64,000 nt of DNA. Origin: Parcubacteria bacterium C7867-004 (GTDB lineage: Bacteria; Patescibacteria; Paceibacteria; UBA9973; UBA2103). The DNA lies in NCBI GenBank assembly GCA_001189075.1, contig LFCN01000006.1, forward strand, positions 558,001 to 622,000, in the 5' to 3' direction. A program made the position numbers and the translations under genes. The notes beneath the pieces are model-generated. The model saw only the letters and a list, made by a program, of their open reading frames with translations. It made no database searches and was not told where the DNA came from. Below, one piece after another: positions 49,891 to 59,031 of the stretch. Position 1 is the stretch's first letter. Each line of letters begins with the position of its first letter.

Positions 49891-50481
49891 CTAATACTCG
49901 ACAGTAATCGGGATTGAGAGCGACGCGTCGTTCTCGGGAAGCCCGGACGGATTGTCTTTGTGCAGAACGAGAGTTGCAGGACCGATGTACGACTGCGGAG
50001 CAGTGATCTGAACGGAGAACGGCACGAAATTCTCGGTCATCCAATCTCCCTGCGCCTGTACGGGCATCGATGCAAGCACTTTCCCGTCCTTATCGAGGAG
50101 CTCTATCGGAAACGACGCTTCAAAGTACCAGTAACCGCGCGCCTTCCCTTTCACCGTGAACGACTTCCCGGTAACTGCTCCCGGTGTAGGGGTCTCAACC
50201 ACGATCTTGTCAGCCGACGCATTCATGTAGGTCGCCTTCTCAGGGATCTCTTCCGCGTACGTACGACCGTCGGGAACCTTACACTGCCGTGGATAGCTTT
50301 CCATGATCGGATACCCTGCAGCTTCACAGTCCGAAAAGCTCATGATGGAAGACGAATCGGTCGGTTGCTCGCGATTAGCGGGATCTCCCTGCTTCTCGTT
50401 ACAGATGTAGGCGTTCAGACCGAAGAACGCGACGACGAGTACGGTTATGACTATTCCGAGGGTGATGGCAATATTTTTCAT
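49891..50481 (-). CDS. Membrane-anchored Gmad2-like Ig-fold protein
   Basis: 196 residues. One N-terminal TM (AITLGIVITVLVVAFFGLNAY); then a Cys-containing segment SFSDCEAAGYPIMESYPRQC with CKVPDGRTYAEE, a short motif frequent in CPR extracytoplasmic proteins; then an immunoglobulin-like domain (about 95-196) of the Gmad2 type: VETPTPGAVTGKSFTVKGKA, WYFEASFPIELLDKDGKVL, and the end strand SIPITVEY. It probably acts outside the membrane in binding. TAGTAC lies nine bases before ATG. Confidence 0.72.
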   Translation of the reverse strand: MKNIAITLGIVITVLVVAFFGLNAYICNEKQGDPANREQPTDSSSIMSFSDCEAAGYPIMESYPRQCKVPDGRTYAEEIPEKATYMNASADKIVVETPTPGAVTGKSFTVKGKARGYWYFEASFPIELLDKDGKVLASMPVQAQGDWMTENFVPFSVQITAPQSYIGPATLVLHKDNPSGLPENDASLSIPITVEY

Positions 50482-50562
50482 AGGTATATGGTACTACATT
50501 CGATTTCGACGAAGAAAGCCGCCCTTCTGGAGCGGCTTTCTTCTGCTACTTAGGTCTGAATC

Positions 50563-53463
50563 TTATGATTCGCAACTCTCACAAATACCCGCCTCCTCTC
50601 CAGCTGCGACGCGCGCCATCTTCGCCTTCCATTCGTCAGGCGTGAAGCCGGATGGGACGCTCGGTGCTGCTACCGGTGCGATGGGTGTCATCTCGACTTC
50701 CGCTTCGATAGCGGCGATAACCGCTTCGGTAGCTACCGCGGCCGTCATCGGGCCGCTCGCGGTGCGCGTGTGGGTCGCGCCGTACTCGCTCGTCGAGACG
50801 GTCGCCTTCTCTACCTGACTCGCCCCGAGCGTGCGGAGGTAGTAGGTGGTCTTGAGGCCCATCTTCCACGCGAGGAAGTAGATATCCGAGAGATCGCGTC
50901 CGCTCGTTCCGTTGTAGAAGATGTTGAGCGACTGGGACTGGTCAATCCACTTGCCGCGCCGCGCAGCTGCTTCAACCAGCCACTTCCCGTCTATCTCGAA
51001 CACTTCCTTGTACTTCTCCTTCAGGTTGAGCGGGATCTCCGCGATGTCCTGCACGCTACCGTCCGCGTACTTGATGCGGTTCAGCATCGCCGGACTCCAG
51101 AGTCCGAGCTGCTTCAAGTCCTCGACGAGATACTTGTTCACCACGACGAACTCGCCCTCCTTGTTGCTCTTCACGTAGATGTTCTTGTATATCGGCTCGA
51201 CGCATGGGATGCAGCCGACGAGGTTCGCGGTTGAGGCGGTCGGCGCGATAGCCATGAGGTTCGAGTTACGCATGCCGTACTTACGGACCTGTTCGCGGAC
51301 TGGGGTCCAGTCGAGCTTGCCGCCGCGCTTCACCATGACTTCTTCGCCGCGCTCAGCTTCCAGAAGATCGATAGTGTCCTGCGGGAAGATGCCGCGATCC
51401 CACTTCGATCCCTTGTATGAGGAGTACGTGCCACGTTCAGAAGCAAGTTCGGAAGAGCCGAGAATGGCGTAGTACGCGACAACCTCCATGCTCTCGTCCG
51501 CGAAGGCGAGAGCCTCCGGAGAATCAAACTGGATGTTGAGCATGTAGAGCGCGTCGTGATATCCGCGAACGCCGAGACCGACCGGACGATGACGGGTGTT
51601 GCCGTTCTCCGCGTCCTTGGTCGGGTAGTAGTTGAGATCGATGACGTTGTCGAGCATCCGAATGGCGGTCTTCGTCACGCTAGCGACGAGCTCGTGATCG
51701 AAGCGAGGATTCCCACTCTCATCCTTGGTCACAAACTTCGCGAAGTTGAGCGAGCCAAGCGTACAGACCGCGGTCTCGTCATCGCTCGTGTTGAGCGTGA
51801 TCTCAGTGCAAAGGTTCGAGTTATGCACGACGCCGGCGTGATCCTGCGGAGAGCGGACGTTTGAAGGATCCTTCCACGTGATCCACGGGTGTCCAGTCTC
51901 GAACAGCATGCCGATCATCTTCTTCCAGAGGTCAGCGGCTGGAATGCGCTTATAGAGTTCTATCTCGCCGCGATCTGCCTTCGCCTCGTACTCGATGTAT
52001 GCGGCTTCGAACTTGGCGCCGTAGATCTCGTGGAGATCAGGGACATCGTTCGGCGAGAAGAGCGTCCAGTCTCCCCCGTCGCGCACGCGCTTCATGAACA
52101 GGTCGGGGATCCAGTTGGCGGTATTGATGTCGTGCGTACGGCGACGCTCATCACCCGTGTTCTTACGGAGCTCGAGGAAGTCCTCGACATCAAGGTGCCA
52201 GGTCTCGAGGTAGACGCAGCCTGCGCCACGGCGCTTTCCGGAGCGGTTGATCGCGAGGTTCACGTCGTTCGCTACCTTGAGGAACGGAACGATACCCTGG
52301 CTGCCTACGCCCGTGCCCTTGATGAAGGAGCCGGTAGCGCGGACCTTGGTCCAGTCGGTTCCGGTCCCGCCCGACCACTTGAGATACTGCGCGTTATCCG
52401 CGAGCGACTTGAAGATGCCATCGAGGGAATCCGGCACGCTGTTGAGGAAGCAGTTACTCATCTGGGCTTTCTTGAAGCCAGACTGGAAGAGCGTACGGCC
52501 GCCCGGGGTGTAGAGGAAGTTCGAGAGCACGTCATAGAACTCGAGCGCGACGCGCTCGCGGTCTTCCGGCTTCTCAGCGATCGCAAGACCCATCGCGATG
52601 CGCATCCAGAGCATCTGCGGGGTCTCAAGCTGCTTGTGCGCCTTGGGGTCCTCCATGCAGTAGCGGCTACTCATGATCTCGAGGCCCATGTACTCGAAGA
52701 GGAAATCGTTCTCGACCTTCATGGCGCGCGCCATCTTGGCAAGATCGTATTCGCCCATGCGGGGATCGAGATCGCCATCAGCGACCAGCTTCGACATGTT
52801 GCGCACGAAGACGCGCTCGTGTGCCGCGAGCGGATCCTTGCTGTCGAACTCAGGACCGAACACTTCCGCGTACATGCGCTGAAGGAGGAGCTTCACCGCG
52901 AGCTTCGAGTATGCCGGGTCGAGCTCGATCATCGAGCGCACGACCATGATGAGCGCCTTGCCCACTTCCGCGGTCGTCATACCCTCGTACAATTCGTACT
53001 TGAGCTGCGTGAGGATGTGCTCGATATCGAATGCGACTCCTTCCACATCCTTCGAGAAGTGCTCGAGCGTCTGACGGAGCTTCGTCTCGTTGAACCGCTC
53101 CTGCTTGCCGGACGCGGTCGTGATCATGAGCGCGTTGTCCTCGATCTTCTCGAGGGTCTCCTGCTTCCGCTCCTCGCGGATCTTGGTGTGCTGGTAGCGG
53201 TAGACGATGTAGTGCTTCGCGACCGGATGGTAGCCGGCTTCCATGAGCGCGAGCTCGACCAGGTCCTGGACGTTCTCGACCGATGGCGTCTGCTCGCCCC
53301 CGAACTTCATCTCGAGATCGGTGAGCACCCCGTTGGTAAGGCTCTCGAGGATTGTTTCCTCGACGGTGACGTCGCAGTAGGCGAACGCCTTCCTCATCGC
53401 TTCAGTAATCTTCGCCTCCTCGAAGTCGACGATGCTCCCGTTCCTCTTTTTGACCTGCTTCAT
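50563..53463 (-). CDS. nrdA: Class I ribonucleotide reductase, large (alpha) subunit
   Basis: 966 residues from ATG 53463 (MKQVKKRNGSIVDF). N-terminal ATP-cone (about 1-95) and a second cone-like repeat (ALMITTASGKQERFNETKL), then the catalytic ten-stranded barrel: MSNCFLNSVPDSLDG, NLCTEITLNT with the active-site Cys set, NSNLMAIAPTASTANLVGC, and the Tyr pair in KTTYYLRTLGAS for radical transfer. The C-terminus ends in CESCES, the mobile Cys pair reduced by glutaredoxin or thioredoxin. Two N-terminal cones suggest strong dATP control. It reduces ribonucleotides to deoxyribonucleotides with NrdB. Confidence 0.96.
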   Translation of the reverse strand: MKQVKKRNGSIVDFEEAKITEAMRKAFAYCDVTVEETILESLTNGVLTDLEMKFGGEQTPSVENVQDLVELALMEAGYHPVAKHYIVYRYQHTKIREERKQETLEKIEDNALMITTASGKQERFNETKLRQTLEHFSKDVEGVAFDIEHILTQLKYELYEGMTTAEVGKALIMVVRSMIELDPAYSKLAVKLLLQRMYAEVFGPEFDSKDPLAAHERVFVRNMSKLVADGDLDPRMGEYDLAKMARAMKVENDFLFEYMGLEIMSSRYCMEDPKAHKQLETPQMLWMRIAMGLAIAEKPEDRERVALEFYDVLSNFLYTPGGRTLFQSGFKKAQMSNCFLNSVPDSLDGIFKSLADNAQYLKWSGGTGTDWTKVRATGSFIKGTGVGSQGIVPFLKVANDVNLAINRSGKRRGAGCVYLETWHLDVEDFLELRKNTGDERRRTHDINTANWIPDLFMKRVRDGGDWTLFSPNDVPDLHEIYGAKFEAAYIEYEAKADRGEIELYKRIPAADLWKKMIGMLFETGHPWITWKDPSNVRSPQDHAGVVHNSNLCTEITLNTSDDETAVCTLGSLNFAKFVTKDESGNPRFDHELVASVTKTAIRMLDNVIDLNYYPTKDAENGNTRHRPVGLGVRGYHDALYMLNIQFDSPEALAFADESMEVVAYYAILGSSELASERGTYSSYKGSKWDRGIFPQDTIDLLEAERGEEVMVKRGGKLDWTPVREQVRKYGMRNSNLMAIAPTASTANLVGCIPCVEPIYKNIYVKSNKEGEFVVVNKYLVEDLKQLGLWSPAMLNRIKYADGSVQDIAEIPLNLKEKYKEVFEIDGKWLVEAAARRGKWIDQSQSLNIFYNGTSGRDLSDIYFLAWKMGLKTTYYLRTLGASQVEKATVSTSEYGATHTRTASGPMTAAVATEAVIAAIEAEVEMTPIAPVAAPSVPSGFTPDEWKAKMARVAAGEEAGICESCES

Positions 53464-53769
53464 AAGGTAATCCCGTAGGTTACGCGGCACAGTGATAAAG
53501 TCAGCCTTGGCTCTCGCGCCAGCAGGGAGATTCTCTCCACTTCGGGACGCGCCGTGGCGCATATGTCCCGACTGCATTCGGCTTCGTGACCCCCTTATCG
53601 TACCCCCTCTTCATCCAATTCTTATGTGCATAAAGCACTAGGAAACGTTCCAGACGACCCGCAAGACACTCGTTCGTATAGTGAAGCAAATACTGCCTGA
53701 AAATTGCCTATAGTACGACGGAAAAGCGCCTCCTAAAATGAGGTTTGACGCTATACTCAAGCGACACTC

Positions 53770-54462
53770 ATGGCTACGCGAATATCTTCCCGAGTTGCTA
53801 TAACTATCACGCTTTCCCTAGTGATCGTGGGGGCGCTGTATGTCATCGAGCAGTTCATCGGGGCAAGTTACGTCGTAAAGACAGCGCTTAAGGTGCTGCT
53901 ATTTCTCATTCTTCCGCTCGGATTGGCGTTTGCGTATGAACAGAAACGGATCTCAAAGATCCTTGGACTAGAGAACTTCACTGTCCAGAGCCTCCTGCCT
54001 GGATTGCTTCTGGGCGTCGGTTCCTTCCTCATTATCCTTGGAGCATATGCGATCCTCGGCAGCTTCATAGACATGGAGGCCATTGCAGATAACCTCGAGA
54101 GCAAGCTGGGTATCAACTCCGGTAATTTCCTGTTCGTCGGACTTTACGTCATCTTCGTGAACTCGCTGCTCGAGGAATTCTTCTTCAGGGGCTTCCTGTT
54201 CTTGAACCTGAAGGGTCATGCTTCGCGAGTCTTTGCATACGTATTCTCCGCAGGACTATTCGCCGTATATCACCTCGCGATAATCAAGGGATGGTTCAAC
54301 CCTGTACTGATGGCGCTTGCGCTTATATCGCTATTCGTAATTGGCTTAGTATTTAATTACCTTAACAGCCGCTCAGGCCACTTCCTTAATTCATGGCTCG
54401 CCCACGGGATTGCAGACAGCGCAATCATCCTCATAGGTATGCATATGTTCGGCATCCTTTAA
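53770..54462 (+). CDS. CPBP-family intramembrane protease (CAAX protease-like)
   Basis: 230 residues with seven or so TM helices. Family motifs: NSLLEEFFFRGFLFLNL (EExxxR), FAVYHLAII (first His) and NSWLAHGIADSAIIL (second His, Asn). CPBP proteins cleave within the membrane and serve in bacteriocin immunity or protein maturation; the target here cannot be read. TATACT is 12 bases before ATG. It stands alone, followed by the two-component operon on the same strand. Confidence 0.87.
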   Translation: MATRISSRVAITITLSLVIVGALYVIEQFIGASYVVKTALKVLLFLILPLGLAFAYEQKRISKILGLENFTVQSLLPGLLLGVGSFLIILGAYAILGSFIDMEAIADNLESKLGINSGNFLFVGLYVIFVNSLLEEFFFRGFLFLNLKGHASRVFAYVFSAGLFAVYHLAIIKGWFNPVLMALALISLFVIGLVFNYLNSRSGHFLNSWLAHGIADSAIILIGMHMFGIL

Positions 54463-54548
54463 AATAAAAGTTAGGTGCTTCATGAAGGCTTCATGCGATA
54501 ACCTATAGTCTACGCATATAACGATATTTAGCCCTAAGGACCCTACCT

Positions 54549-55223
54549 ATGCGTATCCTCATCGTAGAAGACGAAGCGAAGCTCGCCGAAGCCTTGAAGC
54601 GCGGCCTTGAGAGCAAAGGCTTTGCGGTCGACTGGATCGACGACAGCGAGAAGGCGCGCACGCGCATTATGCTCTATCGCGATGAGTACGACCTCATCCT
54701 GCTCGACCTCATGCTCCCCGGCATTGACGGCGCGACCATCACGCGCGACGCGCGCGCCGAGGGCGTGACGACCCCGATCATTGTGCTCACCGCCCGCGAC
54801 GAGACCGAATACAAGGTCGAGCTGCTCAATATCGGTGCGGACGACTATCTCGCGAAACCTTTCTCCTTCGAGGAGCTCGTCGCCCGCATCAACGCAGTGC
54901 TCCGCCGTCCCGAACAGACCATCCAGACCACGCTCTCGGTCCGCGACATCGAGCTCGATCCTTCGAGCCGCACCGTGACCAAGGGCGGCAAGCCGCTGGC
55001 GCTCACGCTCAAGGAGTATTCCCTCCTCGAGTACTTCATGCGGCATCCGGATGAAGCGATGACGCGCGAGAGCATCCTCGATCATGTCTGGAGCTTCGAC
55101 TTCCCTGGCTTTTCGAACGTTCTTGACGTACACATGAAGAATCTTCGTAAGAAGCTCGACACCTATGCAGATGCACCCCTCTTTGAAACCGTCCGTGGCG
55201 TGGGTTACCGACTTAACCGATAA
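54549..55223 (+). CDS. OmpR/PhoB-family response regulator
   Basis: 224 residues. The receiver domain (1-120) has acidic pocket VEDEAKLAEAL, phospho-Asp 51 in LILLDLMLPG, Thr in VLTARDE and Lys in YLAKPFSFEEL. The winged-helix output domain (about 130-224) ends in LFETVRGVGYRL. AAGGA lies nine bases before ATG. It overlaps its kinase by about 59 bases, so the pair is translationally coupled. Target genes are unknown. Confidence 0.95.
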   Translation: MRILIVEDEAKLAEALKRGLESKGFAVDWIDDSEKARTRIMLYRDEYDLILLDLMLPGIDGATITRDARAEGVTTPIIVLTARDETEYKVELLNIGADDYLAKPFSFEELVARINAVLRRPEQTIQTTLSVRDIELDPSSRTVTKGGKPLALTLKEYSLLEYFMRHPDEAMTRESILDHVWSFDFPGFSNVLDVHMKNLRKKLDTYADAPLFETVRGVGYRLNR

Positions 55224-56301
55224 GTACCGCTTCAACCCGTTCATCCGGGCAGCGGTGCATGTCATCCTGTTGCAGCTCGCGCTCGGGTTGGTCTCCGTCG
55301 TACTCTTCCTCGTTGGTATCCAATACGCACAAGACCAGACTATCGAGTCGATAAGCGTCGGAATACAAGAGGCGATGGTCACGGGCGCAACGACGACGCC
55401 CACCAACTTTGAGACCATTATAGACGGCATCCGCGCACAGACGGTGACGCTTGCGTTTGTCGGCATCGTGCTCCTGAACCTCCTCTTCGGCTTCCTTATC
55501 GCCCGTTTTGCGCTCTGGCCGACACGCAATTCCCTCCAGTTCCAGAAGCGCTTCATCGGGAACATTGCTCATGAGATACGGACACCGCTCGCCATCATAA
55601 AGACAAATACGGAGGTGGCGCTCTTCGATCCGAAGATACCGAAAGATGTGCGCGACACTTTCGAAGGCACGGTTACCGAACTCGACCGCATCTCGGAGAC
55701 CATCAACAACCTCCTCTCCTTCGATACCCTTACCCGCCCGCGACGCATGCCGTTCGAACCGACCGACCTCGGCGCTATCGTCGAACTCGTTGCGGAGCGG
55801 CATCAGGCACTCGCGGATTCCCGGGCAGTGCGACTTGAGACCCGCGTCGGGAAGAGCCGGATGGTCGAAGGCAACCAGACTGCGCTCGATCAGGTGGTTA
55901 CCAACCTGGTTAAGAACGCCATTAACTACACGCCGGCGGATAAGGACGGAGTCGTCACTGTCACCGTCGGTCATGACGGACCGGGGAAGATCCTCCTCTC
56001 GGTCGCTGACACCGGCATAGGCATTGGCCAGAAGGATCTCTTCCATATCTTCGAACCCTTCTATCGCGGAGACACGTCGAGAGCACGCGGTATCGGCACG
56101 GGAACCTCGGGACTCGGACTCGCTATCGTGAACGAGATCGTGCGCCTGCATAAAGGCTCCATAAACATACGCAGCACGCCGGGCATCGGTACCGAGATAC
56201 GCATAACGCTTCCCGGCGCCAAAGGGGCGGGACTCAATGATCCGCTCGATAAGAACGAGTCGGATACGACGAACGAAGTATCGCTCGACTTCTCTTCCTA
56301 G
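55165..56301 (+). CDS. Sensor histidine kinase, partner of the upstream regulator
   Basis: 378 residues. Two TM helices (about 30-52 and 93-118) flank a small extracytoplasmic loop of about 40 residues, so little of it is exposed as sensor. HisKA: GNIAHEIRTPLAIIKTNTE. HATPase: NLVKNAINYTPADKDG (N box), VADTGIGIG (G1), GTSGLGLAIVNEI (G2). The tail after 355 is acidic and low-complexity. ATG 55165 gives a long overlap with the regulator; GTG at 55192 is an alternative start. Confidence 0.93.
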   Translation: MQMHPSLKPSVAWVTDLTDKYRFNPFIRAAVHVILLQLALGLVSVVLFLVGIQYAQDQTIESISVGIQEAMVTGATTTPTNFETIIDGIRAQTVTLAFVGIVLLNLLFGFLIARFALWPTRNSLQFQKRFIGNIAHEIRTPLAIIKTNTEVALFDPKIPKDVRDTFEGTVTELDRISETINNLLSFDTLTRPRRMPFEPTDLGAIVELVAERHQALADSRAVRLETRVGKSRMVEGNQTALDQVVTNLVKNAINYTPADKDGVVTVTVGHDGPGKILLSVADTGIGIGQKDLFHIFEPFYRGDTSRARGIGTGTSGLGLAIVNEIVRLHKGSINIRSTPGIGTEIRITLPGAKGAGLNDPLDKNESDTTNEVSLDFSS

Positions 56302-56507
56302 CGTTCATCTTCGGTTCACAGTAGTTCGCGTATCCTGATCGTTCGGGGAACGGAAGCAGGATGCACGTGTGCGGCCTCTTCCGAAGCCTCGTGTTCCTTC
56401 ATTTTCGGCCGGGTGTCCCGGGAAGGATGCACGGCATACGGTGAAGACCGTTACAAGCGCGCCTAACAGAGACGCAACGGTATGATACAGAAACTGCGAG
56501 ACTAGCA
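56302..56507. other. Intergenic stretch without a recognised gene
   Basis: No convincing ORF or promoter was found. Several short GC-rich inverted repeats are present and GGATGCAC occurs twice, 76 bases apart (56358 and 56434). It ends at a 17-bp inverted repeat. Confidence 0.4.
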
Positions 56508-56544
56508 GCCGGGGCGCTGAAGGTAAAACCTTCAGCGCCCCGGC
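56508..56544 (+). repeat. Perfect 17-bp inverted repeat (terminator-like)
   Basis: Arms 56508-56524 and 56528-56544 pair without mismatch round AAA. No T-run follows, so as terminator it would be atypical. It lies downstream of the histidine kinase gene. Confidence 0.65.
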
Positions 56545-56564
56545 GCATTTCTCAGTATCTATTC

Positions 56565-56592
56565 TTGACTGCATCCCTGACAGGGGTATACT
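56565..56592 (+). promoter_or_regulatory. Promoter of a small RNA
   Basis: TTGACT (56565-56570), a 16-base spacer and TATACT (56587-56592). A terminator follows only 48 bases on and no ORF lies between. Confidence 0.75.
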
Positions 56593-56598
56593 TTCAGT

Positions 56599-56674
56599 AC
56601 AAGTGCCTCCGGGCTCGCCTCCTAATGGGGGAGAAAAAGAAAAACCGTCAAAGCAAGTCTTTGGCGGTTTTTCT
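56599..56674 (+). ncRNA. Candidate small RNA of about 75 bases with a CCTCCT segment
   Basis: It is bounded by a consensus promoter and a 14-bp terminator hairpin (56640-56653/56659-56672). The body has CCTCCT at 56618-56623, complementary to an AGGAGG Shine-Dalgarno, opposite a GGGGGAG segment that could sequester it. Regulation of Shine-Dalgarno-bearing mRNAs is a hypothesis. Confidence 0.55.
56640..56674 (+). terminator. Bidirectional terminator (small RNA / MazF gene)
   Basis: A 14-bp stem with one G-U pair is flanked by A-rich and T-rich runs on both sides; it serves the convergent toxin gene. Confidence 0.85.
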
Positions 56675-57034
56675 AACTCTTATAAAGCATTCTTGGTCCA
56701 AGAATCCGATTTTGTTTACGAGCCTTTTAGTATCAATTATTCGAATTTGAGACATAAGCGCCACAGCCTTCTTGCCCTCAACGTGACCTATCGGCAAACG
56801 ATACCTATGCCGCTTGATAGACGTGGTTAGCGGTATGACGTAGCAAGTCTCGCGACTAATTCCTTTCAAAATAAGGACCGGACGCTGTTTTCCCTCACCC
56901 GTTCCATCCTGTTCAAAACCTATGTTAGTTCCAAGCGAACACCACCACAGTTCTCGCTCATGATAGAGCTTATTGCGCTCTTCCGAGTGAATTCTTTCTT
57001 TCAGGGAGTACCAGGTGGAAAAATCCTTCTCCAT
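56648..57034 (-). CDS. MazF/PemK-family toxin-like protein, no adjacent antitoxin
   Basis: 128 residues. The PemK core reads GEGKQRPVLILKGISRE, CYVIPLTTSIKRHRY and ALMSQIRIIDTKRLVNKIGFL, with the SH3-like barrel strands and the RPVLIL and Arg/Ser pair characteristic of the endoribonuclease. An N-terminal extension of about 35 residues (STWYSLKERIHSEERN) is longer than in classical MazF. The upstream gene ends at 57097 and is an exporter, so no MazE-like partner is nearby. It may be a solitary ribonuclease or have an antitoxin elsewhere. The last codons lie in the terminator stem. Confidence 0.83.
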   Translation of the reverse strand: MEKDFSTWYSLKERIHSEERNKLYHERELWWCSLGTNIGFEQDGTGEGKQRPVLILKGISRETCYVIPLTTSIKRHRYRLPIGHVEGKKAVALMSQIRIIDTKRLVNKIGFLDQECFIRVRKTAKDLL

Positions 57035-57096
57035 TTGCCGAGGATACGGTCCTGGTCCTCAAGGGAAGATGAAATTTAGATAATTAAATTCTAAAG

Positions 57097-57870
57097 CTAC
57101 TGCTTCAGTCCCGCTCCGCGCTTAAAGAGGATGATGGTCACTATGAACGCAAGCAGCGTGAGTCCGCCCATAACTTCGAAGGCAAGCGAAAGTGGCACGT
57201 CCGAGATGCCGAGAAATCCGTAGCGGAACGCGTTAACCATGTAGAGGATCGGGTTGAACAGGGAGACCGTCTGGAACAGAGGCGGGAGCTGGTCGATCGA
57301 ATAGAAGACACCTCCCAGGTACGTGAGCGGAGTGAGCACGAACGTCGGTACGATGTTTATCGCATCAAAGGACTTCGCGAAGATCGCGTTAATAAGACCC
57401 AGCAGCGAGAACAAAAGGGCCGTAAGGAACGCTGCGGCGAATATGACACCAACGGAGAAGAGCGTGAGATGCGTGAAGAAGAGCGAGACGCCGATCACGA
57501 TAAGACCGACGAGGAACGCGCGGATGAGGCCGCCCGAGACGAAGCCTGCGATAACCACCCAGCTCGGCATCGGAGACACGAGGATTTCATCGATGGTGCG
57601 AATCCACTTCGCGAAATAGAAGGTGGAGACGGTGTTCATGTACGAGCTCGTGATCACTGACATCATGATGAGTCCAGGCACGATGAACTGGATATAGGGG
57701 AATCCGTGGATAGCGTCGACCTGGCTGCCAATGAACGTGCCGAAGATTGCGAAGTAGAGCGCCATCGTTATAGCTGGCGGAAGCAGGGTCTGACTCCATA
57801 TGCGCACGATGCGCCGGAAGTCCTTGCGGACCATGGTGTAGAACCCGATGAGTATTGGTGAGCGGGTCAT
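57097..57870 (-). CDS. ABC-2 type exporter permease
   Basis: 257 residues from ATG 57870, one base after the stop of the ATPase gene. Six TM helices in the ABC2_membrane pattern (PPAITMALYFAIFGTFIG; FIVPGLIMMSVITSSYMNTV; FTHLTLFSVGVIFAAAFLTAL; IVPTFVLTPLTYLGGVFYS as signature). It exports a drug, lipid or glycan with the preceding ATPase; nothing points to one substrate. Confidence 0.9.
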   Translation of the reverse strand: MTRSPILIGFYTMVRKDFRRIVRIWSQTLLPPAITMALYFAIFGTFIGSQVDAIHGFPYIQFIVPGLIMMSVITSSYMNTVSTFYFAKWIRTIDEILVSPMPSWVVIAGFVSGGLIRAFLVGLIVIGVSLFFTHLTLFSVGVIFAAAFLTALLFSLLGLINAIFAKSFDAINIVPTFVLTPLTYLGGVFYSIDQLPPLFQTVSLFNPILYMVNAFRYGFLGISDVPLSLAFEVMGGLTLLAFIVTIILFKRGAGLKQ

Positions 57871-57871
57871 A

Positions 57872-58819
57872 TTAGGTATCCTTCTCAATTAGGTTTACGA
57901 ATACTTCCTCCAGTCGGCTACCACTGTTGCGCACATTCGCGATCTGGATGCCGGTTGCGGCGATCTTCCTGATCGCATCGTTCACGGTCTCTCCGGGCTT
58001 GAGCGTGAGTTTGAGAGTCGTCTCGTCGATTCGCTCAAGCTTAAGCTCGCGAAGCAGATGCATGGTCGCGTCCTTAACGGGTTCGGTGGTATCGAGCAGC
58101 AGGGTGACGAAGTTCAGCTTCGTGAGCAGCTCCTTTACGCTTCCCTCCTCGATAATCTGACCCTTATTAATGATGGCGACACGGCTCGCGAGCATCTCCG
58201 CTTCCTCGAGGTAATGCGTGGTGAGCACGATAGTTGTGCCGCTCTCGTTAAGTTCCCGGAGGAAATCCCACATCCCGCGACGGAGCTCGACGTCGACGCC
58301 GGCAGTCGGCTCGTCCAGAAGGAGGATCGCCGGCTCATGCACGAGCGCACGAGCGATCATGAGGCGGCGCTTCATCCCACCGGAGAGCGCCTGCGCAGTC
58401 GAGTCCTTCTTCTCCCAGAGGCCGAGGTCCTTGAGAACCTTCTCCGCACGCGGAAGCGCCTCAGCTCGCGGAATACCGTAATAGCCGGCCTGATTGAGGA
58501 CGATGTTGATCACCTTCTCGAAGATATCGAAATTGAATTCCTGCGGCACGAGTCCGATAAAGGATTTAGCCTTTTCTGGATACGTATCTATCGAGAGGCC
58601 GTTCACCTCAGCGAGTCCTTCGGTCTTAGTGACAAGTCCCGAGAGGATACCGATGATAGTCGACTTTCCCGCGCCATTTGGACCGAGCAGAGCGAAGAAT
58701 TCACCGGAACGGATAGTAAGCGAAACACCCTTGAGTGCTTCGGTTCCCGCCTTCTTCCCGTCCTTTGCATACACCTTTCGGAGATTCTCAACCTTAAGCG
58801 CCGCGTCCGTTTTCTCCAT
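57872..58819 (-). CDS. ABC exporter ATP-binding protein (DrrA/NodI-like)
   Basis: 315 residues. Walker A LLGPNGAGKSTIIGIL, Q-loop LVPQEF, signature ALSGGMKRRLMIARAL, Walker B ILLLDEPTAGVD, H-loop LTTHYLEEAEML. The C-terminal 80 residues form the extra domain usual in exporter ATPases (MHLLRELKLERIDETTLKLTL). TATACT ends nine bases before ATG (leaderless). It forms a two-gene exporter operon with the permease. Confidence 0.95.
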   Translation of the reverse strand: MEKTDAALKVENLRKVYAKDGKKAGTEALKGVSLTIRSGEFFALLGPNGAGKSTIIGILSGLVTKTEGLAEVNGLSIDTYPEKAKSFIGLVPQEFNFDIFEKVINIVLNQAGYYGIPRAEALPRAEKVLKDLGLWEKKDSTAQALSGGMKRRLMIARALVHEPAILLLDEPTAGVDVELRRGMWDFLRELNESGTTIVLTTHYLEEAEMLASRVAIINKGQIIEEGSVKELLTKLNFVTLLLDTTEPVKDATMHLLRELKLERIDETTLKLTLKPGETVNDAIRKIAATGIQIANVRNSGSRLEEVFVNLIEKDT

Positions 58820-58864
58820 AATAATCGCAGTATATCACTGATGGCTTTTCGCGTGAAAATGAGG

Positions 58865-59025
58865 ATAACGAGAGAGCCCCGCATGGCTGCAGGGCTCTCT
58901 CAAATGGGAGTATTCCTCGGTTGAGGCAGGCTTTTTTACGGCTTAGTGATCGATCTTGCGAGCGACACGTTGTAAAAAGTAAGCCGTAAAAAAGCGTGTC
59001 TAACCTGGTGGAGGCTGTACTCTTA
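58865..59025 (-). ncRNA. Candidate structured ncRNA upstream of the ABC operon
   Basis: A consensus promoter on the minus strand starts a transcript near 59025. It contains a perfect 16-bp inverted repeat (58930-58945 with 58980-58995; core TTTTTTACGGCTTA) with a 34-base loop, and ends at a 9-bp hairpin (58871-58879/58892-58900). No credible ORF is seen. It ends before the ATPase -10 box, so it seems independent of it. An alternative is a long leader of the exporter mRNA. Confidence 0.5.
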
Positions 59026-59031
59026 TAAGGA

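Noticed and set aside
56305..56574. 89-codon minus-strand ORF between the histidine kinase and the MazF gene
   Set aside because: It runs through a perfect 17-bp inverted repeat, has Arg-rich low-quality composition and no start signal.
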